Notes under the pieces: model-generated
What the model saw: only the letters and a program-made list of their open reading frames with translations
Told to the model about the DNA's origin: nothing
The model's database searches: none
Origin: Alphaproteobacteria bacterium
GTDB lineage: Bacteria > Pseudomonadota > Alphaproteobacteria > Caulobacterales > Maricaulaceae
DNA length: 9,704 bases
Assembly (NCBI GenBank): GCA_030428405.1
Contig: JAUIEH010000069.1
Coordinates: 1 to 9,704, forward strand
Reading direction: 5' to 3'
In this document: positions 4,789-9,704 of the stretch, one piece after another
How positions within the stretch are numbered: the stretch's first letter is position 1
Layout: every line of letters starts with the position of its first letter
Program-made: the position numbers and the translations under genes

Positions 4789-5493
4789 ATGACCTTCGCC
4801 GCAACTGCTCTAACGCTCTTTCCCGACGCCTTTCCCGGCACGCTCGGCGTGTCGGTGATCGGGCAGGCGCTGAAAGACGGCGCCTGGTCGCTTAATGCGC
4901 TGGACATCCGGGATTTTTCCCACGATAAGCACCGATCCGTCGACGACACCCCGGCAGGCGGAGGGCCAGGCATGGTTCTCCGGGCCGATGTCGTCGCCGC
5001 GGCGCTCGACGCCGTCCCGCACGATGACCGCCCGCGGCTCTATTTGAGCCCGCGCGGTCGTCCTTTGACTCAGGCGCGCGTGCGCGCGCTGGCCGAAGGT
5101 CCGGGACTCGTCGCCGTTTGCGGGCGGTTTGAAGGCCTGGACGAGCGGGTCATTGAAGCGCGCGGGCTCGAAGAGATTTGCGTCGGCGATTTCGTCCTTG
5201 CGGGCGGCGAGGTCGCCGCGATGGCGTTGATCGAAGCGTGCGTTCGATTGCTGCCGGGTGTCTTAGGCGCCCAGGCGTCGACCGCGGAAGAGAGTTTTGA
5301 AGGCGGGTTGCTCGAATATCCGCACTACACCCGGCCGCGGGTGTGGGAGGAGCGGGCGATCCCGGAAATTCTGCTGTCGGGCGATCACGCGAAGATCGCG
5401 GCCTGGCGGCGGGCGGAAGCGGAAAAGATCACCCGCGCGCGGCGGCCCGATTTGTGGGCGGCGCGCAAGGCGGGGCGGGAGAGCGAGACATGA
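4789..5493 (+). CDS. trmD: tRNA (guanine-N1)-methyltransferase TrmD
   Basis: 234-residue SPOUT-class enzyme that uses S-adenosylmethionine to make m1G37 next to the anticodon, preventing +1 frameshifting; it is a homodimer and normally essential. The trefoil-knot and cofactor motifs are clear: SPRGRPLTQ (87-95), CGRFEGLDERVIEA (111-124), GDFVLAGGE (133-141), then PHYTRP (178-183) and LLSGDHAKI (195-203). Arg153 matches the conserved catalytic Arg154 of the gammaproteobacterial enzymes. The position matching their catalytic Asp169 is Glu168 (EESF), an acidic substitution I believe is common in alphaproteobacteria, though I cannot check it. ATG 4789 has AAGG six bases upstream. The stop overlaps rplS by ATGA, indicating an operon. 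The usual rimM and rpsP partners are absent upstream. Confidence 0.97.
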   Translation: MTFAATALTLFPDAFPGTLGVSVIGQALKDGAWSLNALDIRDFSHDKHRSVDDTPAGGGPGMVLRADVVAAALDAVPHDDRPRLYLSPRGRPLTQARVRALAEGPGLVAVCGRFEGLDERVIEARGLEEICVGDFVLAGGEVAAMALIEACVRLLPGVLGAQASTAEESFEGGLLEYPHYTRPRVWEERAIPEILLSGDHAKIAAWRRAEAEKITRARRPDLWAARKAGRESET

Positions 5494-5891
5494 ACGTCAT
5501 CCAAGAGCTCGAAGCGGAAGAGCGCCAGCGCGTTCTCGGCGAAGAACAGAAAAAGCCGATTCCGGAGTTTTCTCCCGGCGACACGCTGCGCGTTCAGGTG
5601 CGCATCAAGGAAGGCGAGCGCGAGCGCCTGCAGGCGTTCGAAGGCGTCTGTCTCGGCCGCGGCGGCTCTGGCCTCAATGAGAGTTTCACCGTCCGGAAGA
5701 TTTCTTTCGGCGAAGGCGTCGAGCGTGTCTTCCCGGTCTATTCGCCCAATGTCGCGGAGATCGAGGTCAAGAAGAAGGGCAAGGTGCGGCGCGCCAAGCT
5801 CTATTATCTGCGCGGCCGCCAGGGCAAATCCGCCCGCATCGCCGAGCGGACTTCCGGCCGCGGCTCGAAGAAGGCCGGCGCTTCGGAGTAA
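5490..5891 (+). CDS. rplS: 50S ribosomal protein L19
   Basis: 133 residues. L19 sits at the 30S-50S interface near the bridge with 16S rRNA. The core matches the family: PEFSPGDTLRV, KEGERERLQAFEGV, FTVRKISFGEGVERVFP and KLYYLRGRQGKSARI. The length exceeds the roughly 115 residues of E. coli L19; the extra part is a basic C-terminal tail, common in alphaproteobacteria. The start is ATG 5490 with GGGAG (5477-5481) eight bases upstream; the longer open frame upstream is out-of-frame trmD sequence. The ATGA overlap with trmD suggests coupled translation, although L19 is needed in far greater amounts than TrmD, so extra control between the two is expected. Confidence 0.97.
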   Translation: MNVIQELEAEERQRVLGEEQKKPIPEFSPGDTLRVQVRIKEGERERLQAFEGVCLGRGGSGLNESFTVRKISFGEGVERVFPVYSPNVAEIEVKKKGKVRRAKLYYLRGRQGKSARIAERTSGRGSKKAGASE

Positions 5892-5943
5892 TCCGTTCGC
5901 GTTGCGCCGTTGCGTACGACCTTCAATTATTGAGACGGACGCA

Positions 5944-5975
5944 GCGCCGCGTTGTGGGCGCGCGCCTAGAGTTTT
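5944..5975 (+). terminator. Possible rplS terminator
   Basis: GCGCC (5944-5948) can pair with GGCGC (5957-5961). A T-run TTTTT (5972-5976) follows ten bases later, after a GCGCC-containing stretch that offers an alternative GGCGCGCGCC fold. It lies 52 bases after the rplS stop. The gap between stem and T-run makes this weak. Confidence 0.28.
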
Positions 5976-5976
5976 T

Positions 5977-6018
5977 GCGCGGCGCTGAAGCGTCGCGCCG
6001 CGCGTCCGAAGGGCGCGC
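5977..6018 (+). promoter_or_regulatory. Two mutually exclusive hairpins in asd leader
   Basis: GCGCGGCGC (5977-5985) pairs perfectly with GCGCCGCGC (5995-6003). A second stem, 6000-6007 with 6011-6018 (eight pairs, one G-T), shares bases 6000-6003 and so cannot form together with the first. They end 22 bases before the asd start. The arrangement resembles an attenuator-like switch, but no leader peptide or T-run follows, so it may be only GC-rich chance folding. Confidence 0.25.
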
Positions 6019-6040
6019 TCATGCGTAGGGAGCAGGGCGG

Positions 6041-7063
6041 ATGTCTGTGCGGGTAGCGGTGTTCGGCGCAACGGGCGTGGTCGGCAAGGAGATGCTGGCC
6101 ATTCTCGAAGAGCGCATGTTCCCGGCGAGCGACGTTCACGCCCTGGCCTCGCGCCGCTCGATCGGCGTTGAGGTTTCTTACGGCGACCGCACGTTGAAAT
6201 GCGCCGATCTGGAAAATTTCGACTTCTCCAAGGTCGACCTTGTGCTGATGGCCGCGGGCGCGGATGCGGCGCGCGAATGGGCGCCGAAAATCGCAGCCGC
6301 CGGCGCCGTCGTCATCGACAATTCCTCCGCCTTCCGCATGGATGACGACGTGCCGCTGATCGTGCCGGAGGTGAACCCCGATGCGATCGATGCGATGCCG
6401 CGCAACATCATCGCCAATCCGAACTGTTCGACGGCGCAGCTCGTCGTCGCCCTTAAGCCGCTGCACGACCGCGCCATCATCAAGCGCGTGGTGGTCTCGA
6501 CCTATCAGTCGGTCTCCGGCGCCGGCAAAGACGCGATGGATGAGCTCTGGACGCAGACGCGCGGGATCTTCGTCAACGACCCGGTGACGAAAGAACAATT
6601 CACTCGTCAGATCGCCTTCAACGTCATTCCGCATATCGACGTCTTCATGAAAGGCGGCGACACCAAGGAAGAGTGGAAGATGACAGTCGAGACCCAGAAA
6701 ATTCTCGACCCCGCCATCAAGCTGACCGCGACGTGCGTGCGCGTGCCGACCTTTGTCGGCCACGCCGAAGCGGTGAATGTCGAGTTCGCTCAGCCCATGC
6801 CGGCGAAAGAAGCGCGCGCGCTCCTGCGTGAGAGCCCCGGCCTGATGGTCGTCGATAATCCGGATGAAGACGCTTATGTCACGCCGGTCGAATGCGTTGG
6901 CGAGTTCGCGACATTCGTCAGTCGCCTGAGGGATGACCCGACGGTTGAGAACGGTCTCAATTTCTGGTGCGTGTCTGACAATCTGCGCAAAGGCGCAGCG
7001 CTCAATGCCGTCCAGATCGCCGAGCTTCTGGTCAATCGCGGCGTCCTGAAAAGCGCGGCATAG
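6041..7063 (+). CDS. asd: Aspartate-semialdehyde dehydrogenase
   Basis: 340 residues, the normal family length. It is a cytoplasmic enzyme that reduces aspartyl phosphate to aspartate semialdehyde with NADPH, the branch point to lysine/diaminopimelate, threonine and methionine. N-terminal Rossmann motif FGATGVVG (8-15) binds NADP. SSAFRMD (95-101) carries the phosphate-binding Arg99. The catalytic cysteine is Cys129 in NPNCSTAQ (126-133), and the acid/base is His241 in FVGHAE. ATG 6041 has GGGAG (6028-6032) eight bases upstream. In many alphaproteobacteria leuC and leuD lie between rplS and asd; here the two are separated only by a 149-base gap with hairpins. Confidence 0.97.
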   Translation: MSVRVAVFGATGVVGKEMLAILEERMFPASDVHALASRRSIGVEVSYGDRTLKCADLENFDFSKVDLVLMAAGADAAREWAPKIAAAGAVVIDNSSAFRMDDDVPLIVPEVNPDAIDAMPRNIIANPNCSTAQLVVALKPLHDRAIIKRVVVSTYQSVSGAGKDAMDELWTQTRGIFVNDPVTKEQFTRQIAFNVIPHIDVFMKGGDTKEEWKMTVETQKILDPAIKLTATCVRVPTFVGHAEAVNVEFAQPMPAKEARALLRESPGLMVVDNPDEDAYVTPVECVGEFATFVSRLRDDPTVENGLNFWCVSDNLRKGAALNAVQIAELLVNRGVLKSAA

Positions 7064-7135
7064 TCCTCTTCGCCCGGTAATTCGCAGCGCGCGCTCTTTG
7101 GGGGAAGGGCGGGCCAGTCGCGAGGGAGCCAACGC

Positions 7136-8113
7136 ATGAGGGACCCCGAGGCCTCTGCACCGCACGCCGCGATTGACGCTGCGCCATCGGGGGCTCCGAT
7201 GCCGCGCGCGGGTCTTGCGCTCGGGCTCTCGGCTTACCTTCTCTGGGGCGTATTCCCGCTATATTTCAAGATGGTGTCCGAAATACCGGCGCTTGAGATT
7301 TTGTCATATCGGGTCGTGCTCGCTTTGCCAGTGGCGGCGCTCGCCGTCTTGGTGCTCGGCGCGCCTGCGCGCGTGCGTGAGGCGCTCGGTCGGCCGCGTA
7401 CGCGCCTTGTCTTGCTGGCGAGCGCGCTCTTGATCGCTGCGAACTGGCTTGCCTGGACCTATGCCGTCGTCACCGACCGCGTGCTGCAGTCCTCGCTCGG
7501 CTACTATGTCGGGCCGCTCGTAACGGTTTCGCTCGGCATGGCGTTTCTGGGCGAACGCCTGTCGCGCGCTCAGCTTTTCGCCGTCGGCATGGCCGCCGTC
7601 GGCGTCGCTATTCTCGCCGTGTCTGCGTCCGAGCCGCCTTGGCTTGCGCTGATCATGGCCTTTACGTTCTCAGCCTACGGATTGTTGCGTAAGCAGGCCA
7701 GCGCCGACTCAGTCACCGGATTCTTCATCGAGACACTGTTTCTCGCGCCGGCTTTCATCGCTCTGATGACCTTTTTCCTGATGACGGGCAGGGCGGAGGG
7801 ACCCGCTGCGGGACCGGGCGTCATGGCGGTGTTGCTATTCGCCGGCGCTGCGACGGCGGCGCCGCTCTTACTGTTCGCGGCGGCGACGCGCCGGCTGCGG
7901 CTCTCCACGATGGGGCTGATGCAATATATCGCGCCGACCGGTCATTTCCTGATCGCGATGGCCAATGGCGAGCCGTTCACGCTCGCGCACGCCGTCACGT
8001 TCGCGCTGATCTGGGGCGGGCTGGCGGTGTTCACGACGGACGCAATCTGGCGCGAACGGCGCGCCCGGGGGCTTGCGCGCGACGCGCGCGCACCTGAAGC
8101 TCCGCTCCCATGA
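7136..8113 (+). CDS. rarD: RarD-type EamA/DMT-family transporter
   Basis: 325-residue inner-membrane protein of the drug/metabolite transporter superfamily with about ten helices as two EamA halves. RarD hallmarks: LWGVFPLYFK (36-45), EILSYRVV (54-61), GNW-like AANWLAWTYAV (101-111), SLGYYVGPLV (120-129), FLGERLSR (137-144), YGLLRKQ (181-187), IETLFLAP (198-205) and RLRLSTMGLMQYIAPT (253-268). E. coli RarD was named for chloramphenicol sensitivity, but the natural substrate is not established. ATG 7136 has GGGAG (7124-7128) seven bases upstream. About 24 polar residues precede the first helix, so Met22 is a possible alternative start. The 72-base gap after asd shows no strong terminator. The stop overlaps the next gene by ATGA. 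Confidence 0.93.
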   Translation: MRDPEASAPHAAIDAAPSGAPMPRAGLALGLSAYLLWGVFPLYFKMVSEIPALEILSYRVVLALPVAALAVLVLGAPARVREALGRPRTRLVLLASALLIAANWLAWTYAVVTDRVLQSSLGYYVGPLVTVSLGMAFLGERLSRAQLFAVGMAAVGVAILAVSASEPPWLALIMAFTFSAYGLLRKQASADSVTGFFIETLFLAPAFIALMTFFLMTGRAEGPAAGPGVMAVLLFAGAATAAPLLLFAAATRRLRLSTMGLMQYIAPTGHFLIAMANGEPFTLAHAVTFALIWGGLAVFTTDAIWRERRARGLARDARAPEAPLP

Positions 8114-9078
8114 GCGATTTTCCAGAACCGACCCGCATCGCAACGAATGGCGTCACGCTGTCCGTCCACATCGCCGGACCCGCAAAAGGTCAACCGGTCC
8201 TGCTGTGTCATGGCTGGCCGGAACTTGCGCGCTCCTGGAAAAATCAGGCGGGTCCGCTGGCCGATGCTGGTTATCGCGTCATCATGCCGGATCAGCGCGG
8301 CTTCGGCGCATCGGACGCGCCCGAGCCTGTTGAGGCTTATGGCATCGACAATCTCGTCGGTGATCTGACCGGGCTCCTGGATGCGCTCGGCCATGAGCGC
8401 GCAGTGTTCGCAGGTCATGACTGGGGCGGCATTGTCGTCTGGCACGCCGCCATGCTGGCGCCGGAACGCTTCGACGGCGTCATCGGCGTGAACACGCCTC
8501 ATATGCCGCGCCCGCCGATCGATCCCGTTTCTCTGCTGAGCCAGATCTCAGGGCCGGACAACTACATCGTCCGCTTTCAGGAGCGCGGCGTACCGGAGGC
8601 CGTCTTCACCGGACGCGAGGATGATTTCTTCGCCTTCAGCTTCGGGAAAATTCCGACCCGCGTGCCCGATGACCTCCGCCAGGTGCCGCCTTCCGCCTTT
8701 GATCTGCTTGGCCGCTTTTCGAGCGTTGAGAACGTCGATGATTCGCGATGCGTCGTGCCGGCCAAAGAGCGCGCCATCTATGCCGAAACATATCGTAAGA
8801 GCGGGTTCTCCGGCGGCATCAACTGGTATCGAAACCTCCCCGCCAATTGGAAGCGCATGGAGGGCGAGAGCTACGTCATCGAAAAGCCAGCGCTCATGAT
8901 TTCCGCGTCAAACGACATCTATCTGCCGCCGGCTTATGTCGAGCACATGGTCGACCTCGTGCCCGATCTTGAGCGTCATGTGATCGATGATTGCGGACAC
9001 TGGACCCAGTGGGAAAAGCCTGACGAGCTGAACGCCTTGATGCTCGACTGGCTGGGCCGGCGTTTTCCCCCAAGCTGA
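8110..9078 (+). CDS. Soluble epoxide hydrolase-like alpha/beta hydrolase
   Basis: 322 residues without signal peptide or membrane anchor, so cytoplasmic. The full epoxide hydrolase set is present: oxyanion HGWPE (34-38), nucleophile Asp104 in GHDWGG (102-107), lid tyrosines Tyr152 (NYIVRFQ) and Tyr240 (INWYR), acid Asp269 (SASND) and His297 (GHWTQWE). Water would open an epoxide to a diol through an ester at Asp104. Haloalkane dehalogenases share the Asp nucleophile but lack the two lid tyrosines. Start ATG 8110 overlaps the rarD stop as ATGA, and no good ribosome binding site is seen, so translation probably depends on ribosomes finishing rarD. This is a diverged relative of the hydrolase at 672-1670. 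The substrate is unknown; a compound moved by RarD is a guess only. Confidence 0.92.
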   Translation: MSDFPEPTRIATNGVTLSVHIAGPAKGQPVLLCHGWPELARSWKNQAGPLADAGYRVIMPDQRGFGASDAPEPVEAYGIDNLVGDLTGLLDALGHERAVFAGHDWGGIVVWHAAMLAPERFDGVIGVNTPHMPRPPIDPVSLLSQISGPDNYIVRFQERGVPEAVFTGREDDFFAFSFGKIPTRVPDDLRQVPPSAFDLLGRFSSVENVDDSRCVVPAKERAIYAETYRKSGFSGGINWYRNLPANWKRMEGESYVIEKPALMISASNDIYLPPAYVEHMVDLVPDLERHVIDDCGHWTQWEKPDELNALMLDWLGRRFPPS

Positions 9079-9087
9079 GGGAGCCGC

Positions 9088-9103
9088 ACGCGCGCAGGCG
9101 CGT
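9088..9103 (+). terminator. Small hairpin between hydrolase and phosphatase genes
   Basis: ACGCGC (9088-9093) pairs perfectly with GCGCGT (9098-9103) around GCAG, ten bases past the hydrolase stop and eleven before the next ATG. Only two further T bases follow, so termination would be weak. It occupies the place where the phosphatase ribosome binding site would be expected. Confidence 0.25.
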
Positions 9104-9114
9104 TTCGCATTGTA

Positions 9115-9704
9115 ATGGCTTCTGAACTAGACACTGACCGCATCTATGTCGCGATCGGCGACGTGCATGGCGAGCGCGCGCGCTTGGCGGCGCTTCATGA
9201 AGCGGTGTTCGAGCATCTGCGTTTCTTTCACGACGGCGCGCCGGCGACGCTCGTGCATCTGGGCGATTATGTCGATCGCGGACCCGACAGCGCCGGCGTG
9301 CTTGAGGATATAATCGGTCTACAGAACAGCGCAGAGACGCGCGATGATCTCGAAGTCGTGGCGCTGCTCGGCAATCATGAGCAGATGATGATCGATGCGC
9401 GCGACAAGGCCGACAGCAGCGCGCGCGATCACTGGCGCATCAATGGCGGTGCGGAGACGATGCGCAGCTATGACGAACGCGACGAAGGCGATGAGAGGCT
9501 GGCCGCGCATCTGCGCTGGCTGAAGCGCTTGCCAACCATGTGGCGCGATGAAGCGCGCGGCCTGGTCTTTGTGCATTCCGGCATCGACCCCGCGACGTTT
9601 CCAGACTGCGATGATCATGTGCGTATCTGGACGCGCTCGCGAAAATTCTTCTCGACGGATGGCTGGCCCAGGCGCGCCGAACTGGCGGGCCTGACAGTCA
9701 TTCA
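9115..9704 (+). CDS. PPP-family metallophosphatase, 3' partial
   Basis: 196 residues visible before the window cuts the gene. The metal-binding motifs of calcineurin-type phosphatases are in order: GDVHG (15-19), GDYVDRG (50-56), GNHE (86-89) and VHSG (153-156). Together they bind two metal ions at the active site. NGG-AETMRSY (110-119) and the VHSGID form recall bacterial PrpA-like protein phosphatases and ApaH-like diadenosine tetraphosphatases; motifs alone do not choose between them. The last codons read LTVIH, where the family usually continues into GHTP, so about 40-60 residues are missing. ATG 9115 is the only plausible start: the frame is the same as the upstream hydrolase and its TGA at 9076 blocks extension. 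No clear ribosome binding site is seen, and a small hairpin lies just upstream. Confidence 0.88.
   Translation, partial: MASELDTDRIYVAIGDVHGERARLAALHEAVFEHLRFFHDGAPATLVHLGDYVDRGPDSAGVLEDIIGLQNSAETRDDLEVVALLGNHEQMMIDARDKADSSARDHWRINGGAETMRSYDERDEGDERLAAHLRWLKRLPTMWRDEARGLVFVHSGIDPATFPDCDDHVRIWTRSRKFFSTDGWPRRAELAGLTVI

Noticed and set aside
5966..7165. Long open frame of 399 codons on the minus strand
   Set aside because: It lies antisense to asd, whose motifs and length are complete. Its translation is Arg/His/Asp-rich without a recognisable domain, as expected opposite GC-rich coding DNA.
1..9704. CRISPR array, transposon, phage or toxin-antitoxin system
   Set aside because: I find no regular spaced repeats, transposase, integrase or terminal inverted repeats, and no pair of small genes resembling a toxin and antitoxin.

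Overview
The window is a GC-rich, densely coded stretch of bacterial chromosome. Every gene I can support lies on the + strand. The L19 and TrmD sequences, the trmD-rplS-asd order and the base composition suggest an alphaproteobacterium. I cannot name the family. There is no CRISPR array, rRNA, tRNA or insertion sequence, and no transposase, integrase or phage gene. This is mainly ordinary core chromosome with a few unusual local features.

Layout. (1) 1-1670: the 3' part of a DUF2306-type membrane protein, then a membrane-anchored alpha/beta hydrolase of the epoxide hydrolase type. (2) 1671-4745: a cold-shock-like RNA and translation cluster. It holds a CspA-type protein, an RhlE-type DEAD-box helicase with DEVD in motif II, and a C-terminally extended IF-1 that overlaps the helicase out of frame. 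A secreted protein of six cysteine-paired repeats follows. Helicase, IF-1 and (probably) the repeat protein all start at TTG. The spaces around csp and the helicase gene are rich in hairpins and inverted repeats. (3) 4789-5891: trmD and rplS, joined by a 4-base ATGA overlap but without the usual rpsP-rimM partners upstream. (4) 6041-7063: asd, the aspartate-semialdehyde dehydrogenase gene. (5) 7136-9078: rarD, an EamA-type transporter, joined by ATGA to a second, soluble epoxide hydrolase-like enzyme. (6) 9115-end: the start of a PPP-family metallophosphatase, cut by the window edge.

How they fit together. Csp, helicase and IF-1 are consistent with a module that keeps mRNA unfolded and translation initiating in the cold. 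TrmD and L19 support translation fidelity and the 50S subunit. Asd makes the shared precursor of lysine/diaminopimelate, threonine and methionine. The two hydrolases are diverged members of one family with different locations. I see no clear undescribed multi-gene system. The best candidates for something new are the six-repeat secreted protein and the structured, TTG-started csp-helicase-IF-1 region.
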